Below, in pieces: positions 22,204 through 29,958 of a stretch of 64,000 bases of DNA (the stretch's first letter is position 1; each line of letters starts with the position of its first letter). The position numbers and the translations under genes were made by a program. Under the pieces are notes generated by a model. The model saw nothing but the letters and a program-made list of their open reading frames with translations. It did no database searches and had not been told where the DNA came from. The DNA comes from JAJVHZ01 sp041395385 (GTDB lineage: Bacteria; Pseudomonadota; Gammaproteobacteria; JAJPIJ01). The stretch spans positions 1-64,000 of the forward strand of contig JAWLAN010000013.1 in assembly GCA_041395385.1 (NCBI GenBank). Direction: 5' to 3'.

Positions 22204-25095
22204 TCTGGGCTCGAGCTGCAGGTGCGCGTGCTTCTCCAGCGTTTCGCGGTTGGTGATGACCGCGGTGCTCGCCAGTTCCGGGCGCAGGTATTCGCGGCCG
22301 ACGCGTTGCAGGTCCGCGATCGTGGTGCGCAGCACCCCGTTGCGGTAGCGCCGGCGGAACTCCGCGGTGCGCCCGTGCAGCGCCTGGAAGTAGGCCTGGA
22401 TGGCCTCGCCGGCGGGCGAGGCGGGTTGGTCGATCGCCTGGATGATGCCGAGCACGGCCTCCTCCAGCTCGCGATCGACGTGCGCGCCCTGCAGCCAGTC
22501 GAGGGCCTCATCGAAGTCCTCGAGCGTGCCCTCCAGGCGCGGATCGCGGTAGGAGAAGAAGCGGAAGCTGCCGGAGTCGGAGTCGTAGCGGGCGCCGCTG
22601 CCGTAGGCGCCGCCCTGCTCGCGGATCGCGCGGTGCAGATAGCCGTTGTGCAGGAACTTGCCCAACACGCTGAAGGCCGGCGCGTCGGGATGGTCCGCCG
22701 GCACGGCAGGGTAGGCGCGGGCGCAGAAATTCACCTGGGTGTTGGTCAGCCACGCCTCGTGCACGCGCCGGGGCGACGCGGACCAGCCGAACCTGCTCGC
22801 CGCGCGGCCCGCGTTGCCGGCGGCGAGCGTGGCGGCCAGCGTCGCCTCCAGCGCGCGCTGCTCGCTCTCCTGGCTCACCACCAGCAGGCGCGGCGGCTGG
22901 GCCGACATCTTCTCGCGGATCGCCCGCAGCCGGTCGGCGAACCCGGCCAGCGCCGCCTCCTCGTCGAGCAGGGCGTCGAGCCGCTTAAGCGTCGCGATCG
23001 AAAGCGGCCCGTCCCAGAGGTTGTCGAGCTGCCCGACGGCGCCCATGCCGGAGGCGGCCGCCAGCATCGCCAGCGTGTGGCCGCGATCGGTGACCGAGGA
23101 CTCCTGCGCCGCGCGCATCTGCGCAATCACCTCGCGCACGCGCTGTCGCTCGCGGAAATCGACGCTGTCGACGGTCTCGCGCATGAGGCGGGCGAGGGCG
23201 GCCTGGTCGCGCGCCAGCGACTTGCCGGACAGCGCGATGTATCCGCGCGCGTTGTTCACGTCGGCGACGTCGGCGCGCAGCGAGACGTGCGCCGCAAGGC
23301 TGCCGAGCCGCGCCTGCAGGGCCTGGGTCGCGACATAGTCGCGGCCGCCGCTGCCGACCTCGGGCAGCATGGTGTAATACAGCACCAGCGCCTCGATCTC
23401 CTCCGCCGTCAGCTCCGGCAGATCGACCACCCATTGCATGTACACCAGGCCGTTGGTGCCGGCGGAATACCAGGTCGCTGGCGTGCCCGCGACCGGCTGC
23501 TCCCGGCCGACGGGGATGCGGAGATCCGGCGGCACGTCGGCGATCCCGACCTTGGGCAGCAGGTCGGGGTTGTTGCCGTGGCGCTGGCGCTCGTCGAGCG
23601 TGGCGGCGCGCTCGACGATGGCCTGCCGGCGGGCGCCGTCCATCTCGCGCGCGAGCGCGTCCAGGCGCTTGCGTTCGGCCTGCTCGCGGCGCTTGGCGAG
23701 GCCCGGGTCGGGACTCATCACCAGCCGCACGCGGTGCGGGTTGTCGAGCAGCCGCCGCACCTGGCGCTTGATGAAATCCGGGTACTTGATCTGCGCGCGC
23801 AGCTCCTCGATCGCGGCGTCCACGTCGAGAAAGGCGTAGGGATCGCCGCCGTGGGTCTTGGCGCCCAAAATGCGGGTCAGCAGCTGCAGCCCGTGCGGGA
23901 AGTGCCCCCCGCCCAGCTCGCGCTGGGCGATCTCGAGCTGGGTGAGCACCGCTTCGATCGTCTCCAGCGGTACGCCATCGCGGGCCACGTCCTCCAGCAC
24001 GCCGATGATCAGCCGCTCCACCGCGTCGGCATCCTCGGCATTGGAGCCTTCCAGGCCGCAGATGAACATGGCCTCGCGCGCGGAGTCGTCCAGACCGCAG
24101 AGCTCCAGCGGCGCGGTGCCGAGCGTGGTGGTCTCCAGCGCGTGCCGCAGCGGCGAACCGCTGTGCTGGAGCAGGACGTTTGAGAGCAGCAGGTCGTGCA
24201 TGTAGTGACGCGCATCGCCGGTACGGCCGAGCAGCCAGCCCATGGCGACGTAGGTCGCGTCGCGCTCCTCGCCGGAGCCCTCGTGCGTGTAGTAGCTCTC
24301 CACCCGCAGCGGCTCGCCGTAGCGACGCTCGTCGCGAAGGTGCAGGTCGAGGGCCCGCTTCTCGAAATGCCTCAGGGCCCAGTCCTCGATCAGCGCCTGG
24401 GTGTCGCGCACCGGGAAATCCCCGTAGGTCATGAAGGTGGCGTTCGACGGGTGATAGTGGCTGCGATGGAAGCTCACCAGCTGCTCGTAACTGAGCGCGG
24501 GAATGTGCTCCGGGTCGCCGCCGCTGTTGTAGTGGTAGGTCGTCGTCGGGAACAGCAGCGATTGCAGCTCCATCTGCACCTGCGCGATGGGCGAGCTCAT
24601 CGCGCCCTTCATCTCGTTGTAGACCACGCCGCGGTACATCAGCGGCGAGGACGGGTCGCCCGGCGCGGCAAACTCGATGCGGTGACCTTCCTGCGCGAAG
24701 TCGAGCGGATCGAGCCGCGGGAAGAAGACCGCGTCGAGATACACCGACAGCAGGTTCTCGAAGTCCTTGCGGTTCTGCGTCGCGAACGGGTAGGCGGTCG
24801 CGTCGCTGCTGGTGAATGCGTTCATGAAGGTATTGAGCGAGCGGCGCAGCATCATGAAGAACGGATCGCGCACCGGGTATTTGCGGCTGCCGCACAGCAC
24901 GGTGTGCTCGAGGATGTGGGCGACACCGGTGTGGTCCATCGGCACCGTCGGGAACGCGACCATGAAGCAGTTGTTGCTGTCCTCGGCGGCGAGGTGATAG
25001 TGCACGGCCCCGGTCCGGTCGTGCCGGTATTCCTGCATCTCCACGTTCAGCGTGTCGATGCGCTGTGCGCGTACCAGTTCGAACGTCGTGGTCAT
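22195..25095 (-). CDS. M16C insulinase-family zinc peptidase (PreP-like)
   Basis: About 966 aa if started at ATG 25095 (ATG 25113 is also possible; AAGGA lies between them). The inverted zinc motif is HILEHTVLCGSRKYP (H-x2-E-H), with the distal Glu in the usual region about 75 residues on. The N-terminal pattern YHLAAEDSNNCFMVAFPTVP and the four-domain length of about 1000 aa fit the M16C presequence protease group, which degrades free peptides inside a closed chamber. It is presumably cytoplasmic since no signal peptide is evident. The C-terminus abuts the palindromic repeat. Confidence 0.92.
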   Translation of the reverse strand: MTTTFELVRAQRIDTLNVEMQEYRHDRTGAVHYHLAAEDSNNCFMVAFPTVPMDHTGVAHILEHTVLCGSRKYPVRDPFFMMLRRSLNTFMNAFTSSDATAYPFATQNRKDFENLLSVYLDAVFFPRLDPLDFAQEGHRIEFAAPGDPSSPLMYRGVVYNEMKGAMSSPIAQVQMELQSLLFPTTTYHYNSGGDPEHIPALSYEQLVSFHRSHYHPSNATFMTYGDFPVRDTQALIEDWALRHFEKRALDLHLRDERRYGEPLRVESYYTHEGSGEERDATYVAMGWLLGRTGDARHYMHDLLLSNVLLQHSGSPLRHALETTTLGTAPLELCGLDDSAREAMFICGLEGSNAEDADAVERLIIGVLEDVARDGVPLETIEAVLTQLEIAQRELGGGHFPHGLQLLTRILGAKTHGGDPYAFLDVDAAIEELRAQIKYPDFIKRQVRRLLDNPHRVRLVMSPDPGLAKRREQAERKRLDALAREMDGARRQAIVERAATLDERQRHGNNPDLLPKVGIADVPPDLRIPVGREQPVAGTPATWYSAGTNGLVYMQWVVDLPELTAEEIEALVLYYTMLPEVGSGGRDYVATQALQARLGSLAAHVSLRADVADVNNARGYIALSGKSLARDQAALARLMRETVDSVDFRERQRVREVIAQMRAAQESSVTDRGHTLAMLAAASGMGAVGQLDNLWDGPLSIATLKRLDALLDEEAALAGFADRLRAIREKMSAQPPRLLVVSQESEQRALEATLAATLAAGNAGRAASRFGWSASPRRVHEAWLTNTQVNFCARAYPAVPADHPDAPAFSVLGKFLHNGYLHRAIREQGGAYGSGARYDSDSGSFRFFSYRDPRLEGTLEDFDEALDWLQGAHVDRELEEAVLGIIQAIDQPASPAGEAIQAYFQALHGRTAEFRRRYRNGVLRTTIADLQRVGREYLRPELASTAVITNRETLEKHAHLQLEPRSI

Positions 25096-25249
25096 CTCGA
25101 TTCCTTGCTGCATTGTGGTTTGCAGCGCGCGCGGGCGCACGCTGCTTCGGACCTCAGGCACGAGAACTTCGCGGCAGCCGGAGGCGGCGGCGCGAACCGG
25201 GGGCGCAAGTCGCCACGGGCCGCGGCCGCGCATCGATCAGCCGTGCGCG

Positions 25250-25747
25250 CTATTCCAGCAGGCTGCGCAGCATCCACGCGGTCTTTTCGTGGACATCCAG
25301 GCGCTGGGTGAGCAGATCGGCCGTGGGCTGATCGTCGGCCCGCTCAGCGGCCGGGAATACGCCGCGCGCCGTGCGCGCCACGGCCTCGTGACCCGCCACC
25401 AGGATGCGCACCATGTCCATGGCCTTCGGCGGTGTCGCGGGTGCGTCGGAAAGCGTGCTCATCTTGCCGAACTGGGCGTACGAGCCCGGCGCCGCGTGGC
25501 CCAGGGCGCGGATGCGCTCGGCGATCGGATCCACCGCGTTCCAGAGCTCCGTGTACTGCTCCATGAACATGGCGTGCAGGGTGTTGAACATGGGACCGGT
25601 CACGTTCCAGTGGAAATTGTGGGTCGTGAGGTAGAGCGTGTAGGTGTCGGCCAGGAGCTTGGACAAGCCCTGTGCGATCTTCGCGCGATTGGGCGCACTG
25701 ATGCCTATGTCGATGCGTGCCGCCGCTGCTGCCTTCTTCGCTGCCAT
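25250..25747 (-). CDS. dps: Dps-family ferritin-like DNA-protection protein
   Basis: 165 aa from ATG 25747 after GGAGG. The Dps ferroxidase residues are present in LTTHNFHWNVTGPMFNTLHA (His, His, Asp/Glu positions) and MEQYTELWNAVDPIAERI, with the C-terminal LDVHEKTAWMLRSLLE. The N-terminus MAAKKAAAAARIDIG is Lys/Ala-rich, like the DNA-binding tails of Dps. It oxidises Fe(II) with peroxide and coats DNA under stress. The OxyR-like gene lies just downstream on this strand's upstream side, consistent with peroxide control. Confidence 0.92.
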   Translation of the reverse strand: MAAKKAAAAARIDIGISAPNRAKIAQGLSKLLADTYTLYLTTHNFHWNVTGPMFNTLHAMFMEQYTELWNAVDPIAERIRALGHAAPGSYAQFGKMSTLSDAPATPPKAMDMVRILVAGHEAVARTARGVFPAAERADDQPTADLLTQRLDVHEKTAWMLRSLLE

Positions 25748-25883
25748 GATCTCGCCTCCTCTGTTTGGGTTCATCGTCCTGTCCGTCGCCGCCAGCGGCT
25801 CCGGGAGCGTTTAGTCCAAGTCTACTTTTGGGTCGAGCATTTATCCAATCGATTATTGCAACCGTTGCGATACAAGGTTTCTA

Positions 25884-26825
25884 TCATTCACCGCGTCCTC
25901 CCTGCACCGGTTCGACGCCGGGCAGGTTGCAGGCGAGGACCGCCTCGCGCAGGGCCTCCACCGCCGCGGTGCGCGTGAAGCTGTTGCGCCAGGCCAGTAC
26001 GATGCGTCGGTCCGGCACCGGGCGGCTGAAGGGCAGGTAGCGGACCAGCGCGCTCCTGCCGCCGTGGGCGGCCGCGGCCGTGGACGGCATCACCGTCACG
26101 CCGGCGCCGGAGGCCACCATCATGCGCAATGTCTCGAGCGAGCTGCCCTCGAGGACCCGCGACATGGAACCGGTCGCTTCGCTGGCGCGGTTCAGGGCCG
26201 GGAACACCTGCAGCACTTGGTCGCGGAAGCAGTGGCCTGCCCCGAGCATGAGCATGTCCTCCCCGCCCAGGTCCTCGCCCCTGATCGACTTGCGCGACTC
26301 CCACGGGTGGCCCTTGGGGATGGCAACCACGAAGGGCTCGTCGTAAAGCGGTCGTACCGCAACCCCGGGCTCGTTGAACGGCTGGGCGACGATGACCACG
26401 TCCAGCTCGCCCTGCTTGAGCAGTTCCGCCAGCCGCGCCGTGTAGTTCTCCTGGATGATGAGCGGCATCTGCGGCGCGATCCTGTGCAGCTTCGGAATCA
26501 GCTGCGGCAGCAGGTACGGGCCGACGGTGAAGATCACCCCCAGGCGCAGCGTGCCGGCCAGCGGGTCCTTGCCCTGCCGGGCGAGCTCCTTGATGGCGGC
26601 GGCCTCGTCGAGCACTCGCTGCGCCTGCGCGACGATCTGCAGTCCGACCGGTGTCGGGCGGACCTCGCTCGCGCTGCGCTCGAACAATGGGACCCCGAGC
26701 TCCTCCTCGAGTTTCCTGATGGCCACGCTGAGCGTCGGTTGACTGACGAAGCACTTCTCCGCGGCGCGGCCGAAGTGGTGCTCGCGCGCGAGCGTGACCA
26801 GGTAGCGCAGTTCGGTCAGCGTCAT
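25884..26825 (-). CDS. LysR-family OxyR-like regulator lacking the second redox cysteine
   Basis: 313 aa. The N-terminal helix-turn-helix reads LTELRYLVTLAREHHFGRAA then CFVSQPTLSVAIRKLEEELG. The effector domain carries the OxyR landmark GAGHCFRDQVLQVFPAL, with the peroxidatic Cys in GHC. In OxyR a resolving Cys follows about 9 residues later; here that position region reads QVFPAL without Cys. LEGSSLETLRMMVASGAGVT is also OxyR-like. It lies upstream of dps and downstream of trxB, both typical OxyR-regulated functions. It may sense peroxide by single-Cys oxidation or another signal. Confidence 0.85.
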   Translation of the reverse strand: MTLTELRYLVTLAREHHFGRAAEKCFVSQPTLSVAIRKLEEELGVPLFERSASEVRPTPVGLQIVAQAQRVLDEAAAIKELARQGKDPLAGTLRLGVIFTVGPYLLPQLIPKLHRIAPQMPLIIQENYTARLAELLKQGELDVVIVAQPFNEPGVAVRPLYDEPFVVAIPKGHPWESRKSIRGEDLGGEDMLMLGAGHCFRDQVLQVFPALNRASEATGSMSRVLEGSSLETLRMMVASGAGVTVMPSTAAAAHGGRSALVRYLPFSRPVPDRRIVLAWRNSFTRTAAVEALREAVLACNLPGVEPVQGGRGE

Positions 26826-26895
26826 TGCCGTTTGCCCTTGGCCCGCGGGTCATGCGGCCGTGCCGGGCGCCGCCCCCGTTTCCCCTTGCGCATGA

Positions 26896-27852
26896 TCAGC
26901 CGCGATGCTGTTCCAGGTAGCGGTCGGCGTCGAGCGCCGCCATGCAGCCGGAGCCGGCGGAGGTCACCGCCTGCCGGTACACCGGGTCGGCCACGTCGCC
27001 GGCGGCGAACACGCCGGGCACGCTCGTCTGCGTGGCGAATCCGCCATTGCCGCCCTTGACCCGTATGTAGCCGTAGTCGTCCATGTCGAGCTGGCCCTTG
27101 AAGATGGCGGTATTCGGCCGGTGACCGATGGCGATGAAGACTCCGTGCACCGCCACCTCCTTGGTCGCCCCCGACTGCGCGCCCTTCAGCCGCAGACCGG
27201 TGACCCCGGCCTCGTCGCCGAGCACCTCGTCGAGGACGTGATTCCACTCGATGGTGACCTTGCCTTCCTCGGCCTTCTTCAGCAACTTGCTGCTCAGGAT
27301 CTTCTCGGCCCGGAAGCGATCGCGGCGGTGGACCACGGTGACGTGCGAGGCGATGTTGGACAGATACAGCGCCTCCTCCACCGCGGTGTTGCCGCCGCCG
27401 ATGACGGCCACGGGCTTGCCCTTGTAGAAGAAGCCGTCGCAGGTGGCGCAGGCGGAGACACCGCGACCCTTGAACGCCTCCTCCGAGGGCAGCCCGAGGT
27501 ACATGGCCGAGGCGCCGGTGGCGATCACCAGGGCGTCGCAGGTGTATTCGCCGCCGTCGCCGGTGAGGCGCATCGGCCGGGCGTCCAGGTCCACGCCGTT
27601 GATGTGGTCGAATACCAGCTCGGTGCCGAAGCGCTCCGCGTGGCGTTTCATCCGCTCCATCAGCTCCGGCCCCAATACCCCGGCATCGTCGCCCGGCCAG
27701 TTATCGACGTCCGTGGTCGTCATCAGCTGGCCGCCCTGCTCGATGCCGGTGATCAGCACCGGATTCAGCGCGGCGCGCGCCGCGTAGACGGCCGCCGTGT
27801 AGCCGGCGGGCCCCGAGCCCAGGATGAGCAGACGTTGGTGACGTGCGGACAT
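26896..27852 (-). CDS. trxB: Thioredoxin reductase
   Basis: 318 aa from ATG 27852. FAD-binding GSGPAGYTAAVYAARA at the N-terminus, redox-active disulphide SACATCDGFFYKGKPV (CATC), NADPH-binding GGGNTAVEEALYLSNIA with HRRDRFRAEK, and the C-terminal FAD contact GVFAAGDVADPVYRQAVTSAG. This is the standard low-molecular-weight bacterial enzyme that reduces thioredoxin with NADPH. It lies 70 bases upstream of the OxyR-like gene on the same strand, so a trxB-oxyR-like-dps order is formed. Confidence 0.94.
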   Translation of the reverse strand: MSARHQRLLILGSGPAGYTAAVYAARAALNPVLITGIEQGGQLMTTTDVDNWPGDDAGVLGPELMERMKRHAERFGTELVFDHINGVDLDARPMRLTGDGGEYTCDALVIATGASAMYLGLPSEEAFKGRGVSACATCDGFFYKGKPVAVIGGGNTAVEEALYLSNIASHVTVVHRRDRFRAEKILSSKLLKKAEEGKVTIEWNHVLDEVLGDEAGVTGLRLKGAQSGATKEVAVHGVFIAIGHRPNTAIFKGQLDMDDYGYIRVKGGNGGFATQTSVPGVFAAGDVADPVYRQAVTSAGSGCMAALDADRYLEQHRG

Positions 27853-28165
27853 GTGCGAAAGACCTCCCCGATGTTCGATGCCTGATTCCTGCGGGTGCCG
27901 GGCTGGCGGCCGTGAGCCGCGGCGCGGCACGCGGCGATTCTAGGCGCACGGGCCGTCGCGGGAACATGGCGTGGATCAAGCGGCCCGGTGCGTACGGCCG
28001 GGGAGCATCGCCCCCGGCCGCCCTCCACGGTAGCTCGCGCCGATCGATTTGTACAATTCATACGCAACATGACGCCGTTAGGCGTCCTCTATCGCGGCGC
28101 GGGCGGGGCGGCTCGACCGCCCGCCCTTCCTGGCCTACACTCCGGCGCGCCGGGAGGGATCAGCC

Positions 28166-28648
28166 ATGCCGTCCTTTGACGTGGTGTCCGAGATCAATCG
28201 TCACGAGCTCAGCAACGCCCTGGATCAGACCAACCGGGAGGTCGCCACCCGTTTCGACTTCAAGGGCTCCAACGCCCGCGTCGAACAGAAGGAGCTCGCG
28301 CTTACGCTGGTGGCGCCCTCGGAGTTTCAGGTTCAGCAGCTGCTCGACATCCTCAAGGCCAAGCTCGCCAAGCGCGGCATCGATCTCGCCGCCCTGAAGA
28401 TCGAGGACGTGGTGGTGAGCGGCAGCGAGGCCCGTCAGGCGGTGCTGGTGCGCGAGGGACTGGACAGCGATCTCGGCCGCAAGATCGTCAGGCTGATCAA
28501 GGATAGCGGGCTGAAGGTACAGGCGCAGATCCAGGAAAAGCAGGTGCGCGTCACCGGGAAGAAGCGCGACGACCTGCAGGCGGCGATCGCCCTGCTGCGC
28601 GCGGCGAAGCTGGAACTGCCGCTGCAGTACGTGAACTTCCGCGACTGA
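28166..28648 (+). CDS. yajQ: YajQ-family nucleotide-binding protein
   Basis: 160 aa with GGGAGGG upstream. The family pattern is complete: MPSFDVVSEINRHELSNALD, REVATRFDFKGSNARVE, KIVRLIKDSGLKVQAQIQ and the end LELPLQYVNFRD. YajQ proteins have two ferredoxin-like folds and bind nucleotides; in Xanthomonas a member is a cyclic-di-GMP-responsive transcription cofactor. No further inference is possible here. Confidence 0.92.
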   Translation: MPSFDVVSEINRHELSNALDQTNREVATRFDFKGSNARVEQKELALTLVAPSEFQVQQLLDILKAKLAKRGIDLAALKIEDVVVSGSEARQAVLVREGLDSDLGRKIVRLIKDSGLKVQAQIQEKQVRVTGKKRDDLQAAIALLRAAKLELPLQYVNFRD

Positions 28649-28669
28649 CGGGGCCGGTCGCGCCCGGGC

Positions 28670-29641
28670 TCAGGACTTGACGGCCGTCAGCCGGCGCCGA
28701 CCGGTAGGCGCGTCCATGTCGCGGGATTTCGGCAACCGTGCCGTCGATGCATCGTTCATGACGGCAACGATCAGGTCTGCCAGTCTCTCCGCACTCTCGC
28801 GTCGTCCGCAGCCGCGGCGCCAAACCATCTCGATCTCCCGGCAGGGAGTCGGCCTCGCCAGTGGCCGCACTGCGATCAGCGCATCGACGGCGTCGCGACG
28901 TTCGCTCTCGACGCTGAGCGCCGGCAGCAGCGTGCAGCCGACCGACATCGCCACCATCTGACGCAGGCCGGCGATGCTGGTCGCGCGCGCCTCCTCGCGG
29001 CAGGGCAGCGACGCAAGACCGGTCAGTTCGAGCACCTTCTGCCGCATGCAATGGCCGTCATCCATCAGCAGCAGCGTGTCCGCTTTCAGGTCCCCGAGGT
29101 CGACCTGCGCCCGCGCGGCGAGGGGGTGCTCCGCGGGCAGCACCGCCAGAAACTCCTCGGAGAACAGTCGGCGCCTCTCGTAGGTCTGGCGATCGACCGG
29201 CGTGGCGACGATCGCGGCGTCGAGGTCGCCGGAGGAGAGCTGCGGCAACAGGCTCCGGGCGGGCTCCTCGCGCACGAGGAGGCGCAGTTCAGGGTACTTG
29301 CCGTGCAACACCGGCAGTATCCGCGCCACCAGGGTGGGCAGCGTGGGCAGCACGCCGAGGCGGAAGTCGCCGCACATCAGGCCGGCCGCACGCCTCACCG
29401 TCTCCCGGATCTGCGTTACCTGCTCGAGGATCACGCGGGCGCGCGCGACGATCTCGCTGCCGCTCGGGGTTAGCTTCACGGTGCGGCCGTTGCGTTCGAA
29501 CAGCGGCGTGCCGAGGTAGGCCTCGAGCTTCTTGATCTGCATGCTCAGCGTGGGCTGCGAGACGTGGCAGAGCCGGGCGGCGCGGGCGAATGTGCCGGTG
29601 TCCGCGATTGAAACGACGTACTTCAACTCTTGCAGTGTCAT
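28670..29641 (-). CDS. LysR-family regulator (OxyR-like) divergent from xoxF
   Basis: 323 aa. Helix-turn-helix: LQELKYVVSIADTGTFARAA, then CHVSQPTLSMQIKKLEAYLG. The effector domain has DDGHCMRQKVLELTGLASLP followed by CREEA, so the OxyR-type GHC cysteine is present and a second Cys lies 16 residues later instead of about 9. LLVREEPARSLLPQLSSGDL is typical of OxyR relatives. A C-terminal basic extension of about 30 residues follows. Its position directly upstream of and divergent to xoxF makes it a candidate regulator of the methanol dehydrogenase gene, although a plain peroxide sensor is equally compatible. Confidence 0.85.
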   Translation of the reverse strand: MTLQELKYVVSIADTGTFARAARLCHVSQPTLSMQIKKLEAYLGTPLFERNGRTVKLTPSGSEIVARARVILEQVTQIRETVRRAAGLMCGDFRLGVLPTLPTLVARILPVLHGKYPELRLLVREEPARSLLPQLSSGDLDAAIVATPVDRQTYERRRLFSEEFLAVLPAEHPLAARAQVDLGDLKADTLLLMDDGHCMRQKVLELTGLASLPCREEARATSIAGLRQMVAMSVGCTLLPALSVESERRDAVDALIAVRPLARPTPCREIEMVWRRGCGRRESAERLADLIVAVMNDASTARLPKSRDMDAPTGRRRLTAVKS

Positions 29642-29958
29642 GCAACCGCCTTTGTATCGATTTTTTCTATAGTCGGGCTTCGATATGTTCTATTGGATAT
29701 TCGCCGACGACGCTGCTTTGATCTGCTTGCTTGGATATTCAGGAAAGAATCAGGTTTCCACATCGGCAGCCGTAACGCCTACGAAAAATTCGAGTCTTCG
29801 ACATAGCAGATTCGAATTACGGCGCAGGCGCGGCCTGCAATCATTCCCGGGTTGAAGCCGAATCCAAGCGCGTCCGCCCACGGCAGCTTGCGTCCCCAGG
29901 GCGTCGGCGTCGCATCAGGGCGGACACCATCCACTGCAAAACGAGTGAGGAGGAGGTC
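29642..29958. promoter_or_regulatory. Divergent regulatory region LysR gene/xoxF
   Basis: A 317-base non-coding region. TTGGATATTC occurs twice as exact direct repeats at 29693-29702 and 29731-29740, 38 bases apart, within an A/T-rich part that also contains GATATGTTCTATTGGATAT. Spacing of about four helical turns suggests paired regulator sites. The last 20 bases hold the strong ribosome site GAGGAGGAGG of xoxF. No -35/-10 pair for xoxF could be named with confidence. Confidence 0.55.

Noticed and set aside
26822..26893. Small basic peptide frame between trxB and the OxyR-like gene
   Set aside because: About 23 Arg/Lys-rich codons overlapping the gap and the LysR start; no ribosome site of note and composition explained by GC-rich noise.
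29660..29700. Canonical four-part OxyR site (ATAG-N7-CTAT-N7-ATAG-N7-CTAT) upstream of xoxF
   Set aside because: ATAG and CTAT elements occur, but the 7-base spacings do not fit; only the direct repeats TTGGATATTC are reported.
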